From NCBI GenBank assembly GCA_022823725.1, contig JAJEHL010000031.1:1-64000 (forward strand): 64,000 bases of DNA, written 5' to 3'. This document shows, piece by piece, positions 1 to 8,590 of this stretch. Made by a program: the position numbers and the translations under genes. The notes below the pieces were generated by a model that saw only the letters and a list, made by a program, of their open reading frames with translations, ran no database searches and was not told the DNA's origin. This DNA comes from Candidatus Latescibacterota bacterium. Lineage in GTDB: Bacteria; Latescibacterota; UBA2968. Within the stretch, counting starts at the first letter, position 1, and every line of letters starts with the position of its first letter.

Positions 1-86
1 GCCAAATCGTTGGCACTACGACCCGATCTGACCAGATTGACCATTTGCTGGCGAAATGCTGCTGGATATGATCTTTTTCTGCCCAT
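1..86 (-). CDS. IS3-type transposase OrfA, N-terminal fragment (partial at window edge)
   Basis: The ATG is at 84-86 on the minus strand, preceded by a GGAGTCC-type ribosome-binding region. The 28 visible codons begin MGRKRSYPAAFRQQMVNLVR, a basic start followed by the first helix of a helix-turn-helix, as in IS3/IS911-family OrfA proteins that bind the terminal inverted repeats. The reading frame runs off the left edge, so the DDE-domain OrfB and the frameshift signal cannot be seen. The call rests on a short N-terminus only, but its position just inside a putative IS end supports it. Confidence 0.55.
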   Translation of the reverse strand, partial: MGRKRSYPAAFRQQMVNLVRSGRSANDL

Positions 87-141
87 TTTGGACTCCTTTC
101 TCTGAAAGAGATAAGTTGTCCACTAAAACGGGTCAAGTCCA
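1..141 (-). mobile_element. End of an IS3-family-like insertion sequence (continues past the left edge)
   Basis: Read on the minus strand, the element starts near position 141 with a terminal sequence beginning TGGACTTGACCCGTTTTAG. About 30 bases further in, a reading frame opens that looks like an IS3/IS911 OrfA. The outer end lies directly against the broken 3-prime part of an FtsX-like permease gene, and the last codons and stop of that gene come from the element. The other end, any target duplication and the rest of the transposase are outside the window. The boundary is inferred from where permease similarity stops and may be off by a few bases. Confidence 0.6.
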
Positions 142-1544
142 TCACGACGATACCCCAGGTCTTTTTCTGCTATTAATTTCATTTGATCAGCAATGACAAG
201 GGTCAAAGAAATGAAGACGATAGATACCGTAAATTGAAAAACAACCAATGTCTGACGGAAGAACCCACTGCTCGCAGATGTCGTTTCGCTTTTCAGTACA
301 GAAATGGGCTTAAATGTTGATAGTACAAAAGCAGGATACAACCCTGAAAGTAACCCGATGAAAACAGCAGCAGAAAAGGATATGGCCAAAAATGCTGTAT
401 CAAAAGGCTTTTCCATTTGTACCTGAAGTAAATTACTGAAAGTGCCAAACAAAAAACCAGAAAAACAAAATGCCAGGAGCAAAGCAATTATAGAGATCAG
501 AATCGACTCAGTAAGAAATTGAGCGATAAGATTGTTTGGGTGCGCACCAACAACCTTTCGAACCCCTATTTCTTTTGCCCGAAGTGTCGCCCGCCCCGTC
601 GAGAGATTGACAAAATTAAAACAGGCAATGACCAATAAAAAGCTGCTGATAAGCCCCGCAAAATACAAGCGATTGATGTCGCCATAATCAAAAGTCAATC
701 CACCGCCGGGGCTGCGAATGTTGTACATTTGAGACGAATAGAGATATATTTGATTAAAAGGCTGAAGATGATATGCATTTCTCGCAGCAACCTCTTTATC
801 CATATACTGCGTGAAAATACGCTGAATGTTCTTTTCAAAAGCTGCAATGTCAACACCTTCACGCGCGCGCACAAATGTTTCTATGAAACGGTACCCTCTG
901 GTACGCCAATTTGCCCAATGATGATGAACCCGAGCAGCAGATGACTGCGTAGATAGGAGATCAAATTGAATTGTGCTGTTGTTGGGTTTGAAAAATACAC
1001 CACAAACACGATAATCAGCACTCAAGCCAGTTTCTTCAATTCTCAGGGTTTGACCAATCGGATCACGATCTTCAAAGAGTTTCTCCGCCAATGTTTGAGA
1101 AATCACTAAAGAACCTGGCGAACGCACCAGGGTTGCTGCATCACTCCTCGCAAAAACATGTGGAAACGTATCCAATACGTTGTCGTCAGCCAGACAAAAA
1201 ATCTGAGAAAGTACTTTGTCTCCCGAACTCACGAAAACCTCTCGACGCAACAATCGGGTGACATCCAATACTTCCGGGTATTCATTCCGCAAAACACCAG
1301 CTAATGCACCAGAAGTACGGGTCGTGTAAAGCAGTTCATTTTCGTTGCCCACCGTTGAGCGAATTACCCGATATAAATTTTCCGTATTTGGAAATTGTGT
1401 ATTAAAACCGAGTTCCCAGCGAATGTACATTGCAATGAGAATGCCACACGTCATACCAATTGCAAGCCCCAAAACATTAATCGCCGCATGAAATCGCTGA
1501 CGCAACGAACTGCGAATTGCAATCTTCAAATAACTCTTAAACAT
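123..1544 (-). pseudogene. FtsX/MacB-like ABC transporter permease, 3-prime half lost to IS insertion
   Basis: The 473 visible residues match the first half of the long (about 800 aa) two-module MacB/FtsX-like permeases. The N-terminal membrane segment lies at about 20-42, followed by a periplasmic MacB core domain to about 280. Membrane segments follow near 290-312, 343-370, 385-412 and 432-455, with the family signature KEIGVRKVVGA between the first two. The protein ends with the residues GLDPF, encoded by the end of the adjacent insertion element. The second periplasmic domain and last membrane segments are absent. A complete relative is encoded at 57527-59932. No ATPase partner is in the window. 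The fragment is probably non-functional. Confidence 0.8.
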
Positions 1545-1631
1545 AAGTCTATCTCCAATGATCTTAGAAATCGTTCAATGAGCTATATATTTGATTATTC
1601 TATAGATTTTCTTGTTTCATGACATCTCGGG

Positions 1632-2240
1632 TTATTGAAGAAGACCCAGATGATTCAGCTTCTGCCGAAGACTGTCGGCTCCAGTATAGGTGTGCCCGGC
1701 TATACCCAATCTGGTCGCCGCTGCCACATGCCCGGCGTTGTCGTCTATGAACAGAGCCTGCTCTGGCGTTGCTCCCACGGTATTTAGAGCTGCGAAGTAG
1801 ATGTTGGAATCGGGTTTTGCGAATCCCACTTCTGAGGAATTGATGATGTAGTCGAAATTTTCGGCGATGCCGAGTCGCCGAAGGTCTGAGAGTAACCTCG
1901 ATGTCGCATTGCTGATGAGGACTAACCTCGCCCTTTTTCGACAAGTCTGCAAGATCTCCAGTACCTCCAAATTGACCTCTCCTGGCGATGCGGACCAGAG
2001 TTCAACCGCACGCTCCGCGTTGGCTTCTGGAAAGTCTTGGCTGAGCTGGTCCGCAATTCTCCTACGCCACTCATCGTCAGAGATTTTTCCAGTGATTACC
2101 AGGGGGAGTAAGTCATCTGAGAATGCAGCCCTGGGGATGGCTTCCTCGGGAAGCCCGGTTGCTCGCTCCGCCTTCCGATGTATTTCAGGGGACCAGATCC
2201 GAATCACCCCATCAAGGTCTGTCAAGATTGCGTTTGTCAT
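1632..2240 (-). CDS. HAD-superfamily hydrolase (HAD-IA type)
   Basis: This 202-aa protein carries all four HAD motifs. Motif I is DLDGV with D8 and D10, motif II is LISN with S110, motif III lysine is K142 in AKPD, and motif IV is FIDD with D166/D167. The region between motif I and II is a helical cap, as in subfamily IA phosphatases and dehalogenases. The frame is open upstream to 2324, but the ATG at 2240 puts motif I in the usual place and starts just after the stop of the preceding oxidoreductase gene, so this start is preferred. The two genes are probably co-transcribed. The substrate cannot be told from the sequence. Confidence 0.85.
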   Translation of the reverse strand: MTNAILTDLDGVIRIWSPEIHRKAERATGLPEEAIPRAAFSDDLLPLVITGKISDDEWRRRIADQLSQDFPEANAERAVELWSASPGEVNLEVLEILQTCRKRARLVLISNATSRLLSDLRRLGIAENFDYIINSSEVGFAKPDSNIYFAALNTVGATPEQALFIDDNAGHVAAATRLGIAGHTYTGADSLRQKLNHLGLLQ

Positions 2241-2247
2241 TTGAATT

Positions 2248-3594
2248 TTACGTTTCTTTTCTCGCAGTGATGTACGGCAATTCTGAGATATTGGGGTGGG
2301 GTCCCTGCATTTCTGCAAGGTCATTGATCGATGCTCCTGTCTTGATAGCCATTGCTATGGGCGCGAGGGAATCAGCGGCATTCCTGCCAACAGCTAATCC
2401 TCCGACCACTCGCCCTTCATTGTCCCAAGCAACTCTAATAAATCCTTCTAATTCGTTAGTAATATGTGAAAGAATAGTTGCTCGAAAGGGCACTGAAACG
2501 GATTGAACGGAACCGTCATCTCTTTGAATTGTTCCCACTTTGGCAATCTGGGGATTAAGCCCGAAGGAGATTACTGTGCTTTCGTGATCGAAAGGCGATG
2601 TCTTCCTTTTTACAGCGTGTAATCCGGCTACTCTCGCTTGTCCGATTGCGATGGTTCCCGGACCAAATCGGATCGCATCACCTGCAACATAGATGTTAGA
2701 GATGTTCGTGCGCCCAAATTCATCCGGTTCCAGAAGGCCACGGCTATTAACCTCTATACCTGCCGTCTGGAGATTGAGGGGCCCCAAATTGGGGCTATGC
2801 CCAATATTGACGAATGCCATTTCAGCTTCGATTTTTGAGCCGTTCTGAATTACAGATATCGCATCATTACCGCGTTCAATGCACTCAATAGGTGGTCCGG
2901 CTTTGACTCGAACACCTCTTTCTCTGAAGAGGCTGATGAGAAATTCATCTGCCTCCTTCCCAAAACCAGATCTGGGACCGCCAGCCAAAACTATCCAGGT
3001 TACATGGACACCAAGACGGCTGAATATATCGACAAACTCAAACCCAATCGGACCGTCACCCACGACAATGATTGACTTCGGCAAGGTCTTCATCTGATCT
3101 ATTGTGCTTGGGGAGAATACCCTTTTGCCGTCAGGCTCAAATCCAGGTGGAAAATTAGAAACAGATCCAGAAGCAATGATGATGGCGTTAGCAGACAGTT
3201 CTTGCCGACCAGTATGACTCGTTATTTGCACCTGGTTTGAGGAAGTGAATGATGCACGGCCAATTGCAATCTGGATACCTTTCTGGTTGAGCTCTTTCGT
3301 AACGTAATTTCTCCAACTACTGGCAACCTGGTCAGTGTGAGCGGCAATCAGGTCCAGATCAAACGCCCCAGGTTTGGAGGCGGTTCGCAATAATGGAGAC
3401 TGTTCCATTAACTCCATTTGGTCAAGCGCAGTCAACCACACACGACTGGACAGTAGCTTTCCCCAATCGCCAACAGGCCCTTCGGAAATGATTACCACGC
3501 TGCTTGCATAGGGAGCTGCCGTAATCGCCGCCTCAACCCCCGCGGGACCACCACCGATTACAATTATGTCATTTTTTAGTATTTCTTTTTTCAT
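2248..3594 (-). CDS. FAD/NAD(P)-dependent pyridine nucleotide-disulfide-type oxidoreductase lacking the redox disulfide
   Basis: This 448-aa flavoprotein has the lipoamide-dehydrogenase architecture. An FAD-binding GGGPAG lies at 14-19, a second Rossmann motif for NAD(P) (VGDGPIG) at 178-184, the FAD-contacting motif YVAGDA near 300, and a C-terminal dimerisation domain follows. Where mercuric reductases and lipoamide dehydrogenases carry the CxxxxC active site (about residues 42-50), this protein reads VGDWGKLLSS with no cysteine. Disulfide or dithiol chemistry is therefore unlikely, and an NAD(P)H:acceptor or transhydrogenase-like role is possible. It overlaps no neighbour and probably forms a short operon with the HAD gene. 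A stub matching its 5-prime end is found at 5773-5835. Confidence 0.8.
   Translation of the reverse strand: MKKEILKNDIIVIGGGPAGVEAAITAAPYASSVVIISEGPVGDWGKLLSSRVWLTALDQMELMEQSPLLRTASKPGAFDLDLIAAHTDQVASSWRNYVTKELNQKGIQIAIGRASFTSSNQVQITSHTGRQELSANAIIIASGSVSNFPPGFEPDGKRVFSPSTIDQMKTLPKSIIVVGDGPIGFEFVDIFSRLGVHVTWIVLAGGPRSGFGKEADEFLISLFRERGVRVKAGPPIECIERGNDAISVIQNGSKIEAEMAFVNIGHSPNLGPLNLQTAGIEVNSRGLLEPDEFGRTNISNIYVAGDAIRFGPGTIAIGQARVAGLHAVKRKTSPFDHESTVISFGLNPQIAKVGTIQRDDGSVQSVSVPFRATILSHITNELEGFIRVAWDNEGRVVGGLAVGRNAADSLAPIAMAIKTGASINDLAEMQGPHPNISELPYITARKET
3522..3594 (-). repeat. Original of a duplicated gene 5-prime end (copy at 5773-5835)
   Basis: This is the first 20 or so codons of the FAD oxidoreductase, ending at its nucleotide-binding motif. 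A close copy in the same orientation lies about 2.2 kb away, next to the LD-carboxypeptidase gene. The match is strongest over the codons for NDIIVIGGGPAGVEAAI; the leader sequences are looser and differ in length. Confidence 0.65.
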
Positions 3595-3642
3595 GCCAGT
3601 GTATCTTTCTATTTCAGGAATAACAGAGCGACAAGCCTGAGA

Positions 3643-3972
3643 TCAAATCCTGATATATTCCGCTATCAGTTTCTTCAATGCTTTGCCTTTTTCAGCTATC
3701 TCCTGACTCTCAAAATGTCGAATTTCAAAAAGCCTCGCTAAACTCTCATAAAGCTCCGGCAATTTCAGAATCTCAACAATCTGTTCATGAATCCACTTAT
3801 CATAGGCAAGTAGAATTGCGATGTCCAGATAACTGTGACGACTCGCTTTACCTCGGGCACAGGAGTTTACGAGTAAGACAGCCTCAATGCCAACGGTACC
3901 TCTATAAAACTCAACAATAGCTTGTGCGGCTTCTTTATGTTGAGGAGTTGGATAAGTTAAGCTTTTTCCCAT
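3643..3972 (-). CDS. Degenerate nucleotidyltransferase-like small protein
   Basis: The ORF is open to a TTG at 4065 (140 aa), but an ATG at 3972 (109 aa) is the more likely start. The middle reads NSCARGKASRHSYLDIAIL, which resembles the GSxARGxAxxxSDxD signature of MNT/kanamycin-type nucleotidyltransferases. The first glycine and the first metal-binding aspartate appear replaced by N and Y, so catalysis is doubtful. The protein stops at a helix soon after, much shorter than typical members of about 250 aa. It may be a decayed gene or a minimal MNT-like antitoxin without a visible HEPN partner. It lies between the oxidoreductase and the divergently transcribed LamG gene. Confidence 0.4.
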   Translation of the reverse strand: MGKSLTYPTPQHKEAAQAIVEFYRGTVGIEAVLLVNSCARGKASRHSYLDIAILLAYDKWIHEQIVEILKLPELYESLARLFEIRHFESQEIAEKGKALKKLIAEYIRI

Positions 3973-4136
3973 GGCGTTCTTCGTTTTGATGGAGAGTTTA
4001 GGACCAGGTGCGATCCTTTTGCCAGGTCCAGCTCGGGTCCTTAACGTTTCTATTTTTTTTGACAATTCGACTTGCGAGATGTATTTTCGGCCATAGATCT
4101 CACTCTGCTTTTAACCGCCTAAACCGAGGAGAAATC

Positions 4137-5753
4137 ATGCTGCGAGTCAGCGACTCCGACCTGATCGCCCACTGGCCATTCCGGGAAGACCTGAAAGACC
4201 ATTCCGAAAGCGGCCTGTCCATCCAGAATCACGGTGTTGAAATCGGGGAATCAGGCGGACAAAGAAGCGCCCAATTCAACGGGGTGGAAACCTTTCTGGA
4301 AGTTCCCTGCAACCTGTCTATAGGGACAGGCGATTTTTCATTCGCCGGATGGATCCACACGGATGAATCCGAAGTGGTCGGCGACATTCTCAGCCAATTC
4401 GATCCAGAAACCCGCCAGGGGTGGCAGGTCTCAGTCCTCACCCAAACTGGCATGACTTCCACCGCGCAATCGAATTACCGCAATCTCCACTTCGGCATCG
4501 ACAATGGGCATCTCGGGTCATGGACCGATTGCGGCCGGCCCGGTCAGGCAGTCAAGATATCTGCACTTTCGACAATAGGTGGACACCTGTACGCGGGCAC
4601 CTTCGAGAACGGTGAAGAAGAGGTCGGCCATCTGTGGCGCTACGATGGGGAAGAACGCTGGACCGACCTGGGCAATCCAGTCGGATGCAATAGCGTCAAC
4701 GCCGTTGTCGAATTTCAAGGCGCGCTCTATTGTGCCCTTGGCCGGTATAATTCCAGCGGCTCCGCCCTGGGCGATCCTCTGAATACCACACCCGGCGGTC
4801 AGGTCTATCGGGTTGATGCCGATGGCCAATGGACCTTCTGCGGGCATCCTGGCATCGAAGACGCCACACCCGAAGAAACACCTACCACGGGACATAACAC
4901 GGGCAAAGCCGACAACGCCACCGCCCTCATAGTTTATCAGGGCCGGCTCTACGCCACCAGCCTCTATCGCGAGGGCGCCTTTGTCTATGATGGCGGCACC
5001 ACCTGGACGCCCATAGGTCCAGACGTGCGGCTGATGAGTTTCGCCATCTATCGGGGCCGGCTCTATACCCTCGTCAACGGCGGCCCGGTTCTTCGCTACG
5101 AAGGCGGTGCCGAATGGACCGACTGCGGCTGTCCAGAAACCTCCACCCAGACCTACTCGGCGGTCACTTTTAAGGGCCAGTTCTATGTCGGCACCTGGCC
5201 CCAGGGCGAAGTCTATCGATATGACGGCAACACGACCTGGACGTGTCTGGGCCGGGTTGGGTACGAACGTGAAATTATGGCCATGGGACTTTACAACGGC
5301 AAGGTCTATATCGGTTCGCTCCCAATGGCCAATGTCTGGCGGATGGACGGCAATCAATTCACATTCCTGGCGTCTCTGGACAGCACGTCCGCGCCTCTGC
5401 GGCGGGTCTGGTCCATGTCCGTTTATCAGGGCCGCCTCTATGCCGGTACCCTACCGTCCGGACATGTCTATTCGGTCGAAGCCGGAAAAGTTGCCACCTG
5501 GGACCACACATTTCCCGAAGGATGGCGACATGTAGCCGCCGTCAAGCAAGGCGGCGTTCTGACCCTGTACGTCGATGGAACTCCGGTCGCTACAACAGAC
5601 AGCTTCAATCCAAAACGCTACGACCTCAATCCCAATTGCCCCCTCTTAATCGGCTTTGGTACCCACGACTATTTCAAAGGTGCCCTGCGAGACATCCGCA
5701 TCTATCGTCGGGGTCTCACACCACAGGAAATCCAGAACCTCGCCAGGGATTGA
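4137..5753 (+). CDS. LamG-type lectin/glucanase-fold protein interrupted by a beta-propeller
   Basis: The ATG at 4137 follows a good AGGAG site, giving 538 aa; the in-frame extension to 4008 has no support. Residues about 8-125 are the first half of a concanavalin A-like LamG domain (LIAHWPF, FNGVETFLEV, FSFAGWI). Residues about 126-455 contain seven or so repeats of the pattern GRLYAGT-VYRYDG-WTDCG, a kelch/PQQ-like propeller. The LamG fold then resumes (WRHVAAV, LYVDGTPV, FKGALRDIRIYRRGL) to the C-terminus. The propeller thus appears inserted in a surface loop of the lectin domain. No signal peptide is visible, so the location is uncertain. A carbohydrate-binding role is inferred from the fold. 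It is the only plus-strand gene in the first 12 kb. Confidence 0.75.
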   Translation: MLRVSDSDLIAHWPFREDLKDHSESGLSIQNHGVEIGESGGQRSAQFNGVETFLEVPCNLSIGTGDFSFAGWIHTDESEVVGDILSQFDPETRQGWQVSVLTQTGMTSTAQSNYRNLHFGIDNGHLGSWTDCGRPGQAVKISALSTIGGHLYAGTFENGEEEVGHLWRYDGEERWTDLGNPVGCNSVNAVVEFQGALYCALGRYNSSGSALGDPLNTTPGGQVYRVDADGQWTFCGHPGIEDATPEETPTTGHNTGKADNATALIVYQGRLYATSLYREGAFVYDGGTTWTPIGPDVRLMSFAIYRGRLYTLVNGGPVLRYEGGAEWTDCGCPETSTQTYSAVTFKGQFYVGTWPQGEVYRYDGNTTWTCLGRVGYEREIMAMGLYNGKVYIGSLPMANVWRMDGNQFTFLASLDSTSAPLRRVWSMSVYQGRLYAGTLPSGHVYSVEAGKVATWDHTFPEGWRHVAAVKQGGVLTLYVDGTPVATTDSFNPKRYDLNPNCPLLIGFGTHDYFKGALRDIRIYRRGLTPQEIQNLARD

Positions 5754-5772
5754 CCTGGACCTCTACCAGCGC

Positions 5773-5835
5773 AATCGCCGCTTCAACACCCGCAGGGCCA
5801 CCACCGATTACAATTATGTCATTTTATTTTTTTTA
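5773..5835 (-). pseudogene. 5-prime stub of a second FAD oxidoreductase gene
   Basis: On the minus strand these bases encode NDIIVIGGGPAGVEAAIAL, almost identical to residues 8-25 of the oxidoreductase at 2248-3594. An in-frame TAA immediately precedes the aspartate/asparagine codons and no start codon remains. The copy ends abruptly where the 3-prime untranslated bases of the LamG gene begin. The A/T run upstream resembles, but is shorter than, the leader of the intact gene. It is a gene remnant, not an expressed ORF. Confidence 0.7.
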
Positions 5836-5850
5836 TGCCCTGTGCATCCG

Positions 5851-6909
5851 CTAAAGTTCGACAGCATTCTCCAAAATGGTAAACTTGCGCCATTCAGAGT
5901 CGATTTCTGCTTGAATTCCATACGGAAGAACGAACATCGGATCTGTGTGCCCGAAATCCATCTGCGTAATTATGGGGAGCGAAGTCAATCCTTCCTCGTC
6001 AGCGACTATCTGAAGTATGGCGTCGTCATAAGCCTGAAACGAATCAGGCGACAACTCGTGGCCACCTGGTCTTCCAAAGAGAATCCCACTCAAAGATGGA
6101 AGAATATCCATCGCAGCAAGAGATCGGAAAAATCTGGTTACCGTACTTGGCGGCGGTGTTTCTTCAGACGTTTCGATAAAAAGTATTGCACCTTCCCACA
6201 CTTCCTTGTTAGGCCAAACGTCTGTACTTCTTATCCAGTCGAGAACTTCGAGGCAACCACCTATGAGGTGTCCTTCCGCTTGCCCTTCTCCCTGGAGATA
6301 CTGCCAACCCGCAGAGCCTTGAAGGGTCCTCTTTCTTTTTTGATTCGCAGGATTTGCCCAGTCAAGACGTTCGACGGTCCAGCCATCTCGATTCTCCGGT
6401 ATTTCACCAATATTTCCAGAATCAAATAAGGTCCGTCTAACGGAGTTCACCATGTAGGGAAACAACCCGCCGTTCTCGGCAAATCCTGCCATAATTGCTG
6501 GACCATAAAAGGAGACAATGCCCGCCTTTAGGCACGCAAAATGGGAAACGGTCGTATCGGAATATCCCACGAAGGGCTTCGGATTCTTCCTGATAATATC
6601 AAGGTCCAGGTGACGAAGAATTCTAATCGAGTCATCGCCGCCAATAGTCGATATAATTCCTTTGATTTCTGAGTTTGAAAAGGCTTCCATCAAGTCATCC
6701 GCACGCGCTTTTGGATTCTCAGAGAGCCATTTTGGCTCTCTGAGTGTATGAGGCATCTCGATCACGACCAGGCCAAATGCTTCTTCCAGTTGCTTTTTTC
6801 CAGCCTCATATCGATGTGGAATTAGCCCCGGTCCACCCCATGACAGAGATACAGTGGCTACCTTATCTCCCTCTTGAAGCTTTGGTGGTTTAGTAAGCGA
6901 TGGTTTCAT
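5851..6909 (-). CDS. LD-carboxypeptidase family protein (peptidase S66, MccF-like)
   Basis: This 352-aa protein starts at the ATG at 6909, because the family N-terminus (KLQEGDKVATVSLS) follows at once; the longer frame to 7023 reads through a methyltransferase remnant. S66 features are present. The nucleophile is in GYSDTT (S117), the acidic residue of the triad lies in IETSEET, and the histidine in DFGHTDP near the C-terminus. S66 enzymes cleave the L,D bond in murein tetrapeptides in the cytoplasm or inactivate microcin C-like peptides; the size and GGDDSIR segment fit the MccF/LdcA group. There is no clear ribosome-binding site, perhaps because its upstream region is a fused gene remnant. 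Confidence 0.85.
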   Translation of the reverse strand: MKPSLTKPPKLQEGDKVATVSLSWGGPGLIPHRYEAGKKQLEEAFGLVVIEMPHTLREPKWLSENPKARADDLMEAFSNSEIKGIISTIGGDDSIRILRHLDLDIIRKNPKPFVGYSDTTVSHFACLKAGIVSFYGPAIMAGFAENGGLFPYMVNSVRRTLFDSGNIGEIPENRDGWTVERLDWANPANQKRKRTLQGSAGWQYLQGEGQAEGHLIGGCLEVLDWIRSTDVWPNKEVWEGAILFIETSEETPPPSTVTRFFRSLAAMDILPSLSGILFGRPGGHELSPDSFQAYDDAILQIVADEEGLTSLPIITQMDFGHTDPMFVLPYGIQAEIDSEWRKFTILENAVEL

Positions 6910-7081
6910 TTTTTGAACCAGTCTTAAGCGTTCGATGCACTGCCTCGAGGAATCGCCTATTTCCGTCGTCGTCGAAGTATCCGAAACTTCCCCAAAAACA
7001 GAATGCCGCATCGAATGTCTCAATCCAGGACAGGTCTCTCATATCCGTCTCAACAAGCTCAAGACCAAGATTCGCTCCTTT
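6905..7081 (-). pseudogene. Internal fragment of a SAM-dependent methyltransferase
   Basis: In a frame different from the LD-carboxypeptidase, the minus strand encodes about 57 residues including LGLELVETDMRDLSW and FGSFGYFDDDGNRRFLEAVH, then RTLKTG. This is the stretch from just after the SAM-binding motif I to motif IV of class I methyltransferases. Both the N-terminal glycine-rich loop and the C-terminal half are missing. The fragment runs straight into the start of the LD-carboxypeptidase gene. It differs from the frameshifted methyltransferase at 7150-7949, so it is the remains of a separate gene. Confidence 0.65.
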
Positions 7082-7149
7082 ACGTCTAAGAAATAGAGGA
7101 GCAGTAATTCAGCGGTGGCATTCGGTATCCGGGTTTTTGTTTTTTGCAT

Positions 7150-7949
7150 TTACCTGGTTACCGACCAGTAGGTATTGGTGATATGTGGTGAACCCACGTA
7201 GGGTTTGCCGTCGTGGCTACCGTATAATTCCCACTGGTCAAATCCACTCAACCGTAGTAGCAACTGAAATTCCTCCTTGTGAATCCATCGAGCCTGCATT
7301 GGCACTTTGGCCTTTTCTCCGTCATACTCAAAGGTCCAGGTATAGGTTTCCGTCTGCGATGTCAAGTCACATATTTTTGAGTAATTAACCTGAATCGGCT
7401 TCCCTGTCTCGGGGTGCATGCATTCACCAAACTCCTTTTCTGCTGGCGGGCGTCCTGGTGAAGGAGTATGTCTTCTGTGTAGGAGGGAATGTAGAAGTTC
7501 AGGAGCAGGCGTCCTCCTGGCTGTAAATGCTCATAGACACGTCGGAGGCAGTCGATTTGGCTTTGCTGAGTCGGCAGCATCATGAAGGAACTGGCAGGTA
7601 TGAGAACCGCTGAAAATTGGTGGTCATAGATAAAATTGGCAAGATCCTGTTGTGAGATTCGAGCATCTATATCTGAAATTCCCAAATTTATTGCCTTGTG
7701 TCTGAGCACTTCCAACATGGGAAGCGAAACATCAAATCCAAAGATATCAAGCCCATCCAGCAGTAGAGGCAACATTTTACAACCCGTTCCACAGGCAGCC
7801 TCCAATATCGCACCACGCGTGTTCTGCAATTGATTTCGATAAAAATGTAACTCCCGTTCATTTAGTTCAGACCGACCGCCAGTCTCGTTCCATTGGTCAT
7901 AGATTAATGCCCACCAATGGGTATCATAGTTTTTTCCAGTCTCTTGCAT
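7150..7949 (-). pseudogene. Class I SAM-dependent methyltransferase split by a frameshift
   Basis: The first reading frame (from 7949) gives a methyltransferase N-terminus: a YDxW segment, motif I EAACGTGCKM near 50-60, FGFDVS as the acidic loop, and motif IV/V up to GGRLLLNFYIPSY. Family similarity then leaves this frame near 7441-7455 and resumes in another (PAEKEFGECMHPETGK, then YTWTFEYD and GSHDGKPYVGS) to the stop at 7150, which is the usual C-terminal beta-strand region. One inserted or deleted base would restore a protein of about 266 aa. It may be a real pseudogene or a sequencing error; nearby remnants favour decay. The methyl acceptor is unknown. Confidence 0.75.
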
Positions 7950-8012
7950 GATTACCCCTATGCAAAGATAGGTTTGGTTTTTTGCGAACCCGCATAGAAA
8001 GGCCGCTTTGAA

Positions 8013-8537
8013 TTACGTTTGGAGCTTTTGAAAGGCTTTAAGAGTTGATGGATCAGTGACTATTTCCCTTGCGGCTTCAATCGTCAACCATTTGGCGGTA
8101 TAAAATTCCTGAAGGTCAATGTTGAAATTACTTCCATCTGTAAAAAGCAAATACCAGATGTCGTAATGAGACTGACAGGGTTGTACAGGATTATCTATTG
8201 GTGTAATGGTAAGCAAAAACGGTTGTGGTTCAGATTTGAAAAAGCTCCATATTCCCAATTCTTCACCTATCTCACGGTTCAAAGCTGCCAAAAGCGTCTC
8301 GTCTTTATCTATATGACCACCAGGAGAAAGCCAAAGGCCAGACTTTTTATGGTGAATGACAAACACCTTTTTGCTCTGGAGATCATAGGGCAAAAAATAG
8401 ACACAAAAATGGGTCTCCGGATTTTCATCTCGCGTTGGTTTTCCTTCTTTCACTCTTTGTTTATAGCGATTATAGGTTACCCCATTGTCACATATATCAC
8501 GGTCGATAACTTTTGCAATTGATTCTTGTGTTTTCAT
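8013..8537 (-). CDS. Nudix hydrolase
   Basis: This 174-aa protein has a complete Nudix box at 74-96: G74, then E80, then REIGEELGI, which binds the divalent metal and positions the diphosphate of a nucleoside-diphosphate-linked substrate. The preceding SGLWLSPGGHID and the hydrophobic strands fit a single Nudix fold, with a roughly 40-residue N-terminal helical extension. The start ATG at 8537 lies some 50 bases downstream of the DUF4838 gene stop. The substrate (sanitising or signalling nucleotide) cannot be assigned. It is probably cytoplasmic. Confidence 0.9.
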   Translation of the reverse strand: MKTQESIAKVIDRDICDNGVTYNRYKQRVKEGKPTRDENPETHFCVYFLPYDLQSKKVFVIHHKKSGLWLSPGGHIDKDETLLAALNREIGEELGIWSFFKSEPQPFLLTITPIDNPVQPCQSHYDIWYLLFTDGSNFNIDLQEFYTAKWLTIEAAREIVTDPSTLKAFQKLQT

Positions 8538-8590
8538 ATTTGATTCTTCACCTTACCGGCTGGTAGGGGAGAGACTCTGATTCTCAGACT

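Noticed and set aside
4518-5357. A long antisense ORF (279 codons) across the LamG gene
   Set aside because: It lies wholly within the convincing LamG/propeller gene, has no recognisable domain and shows repeats that mirror the sense gene.
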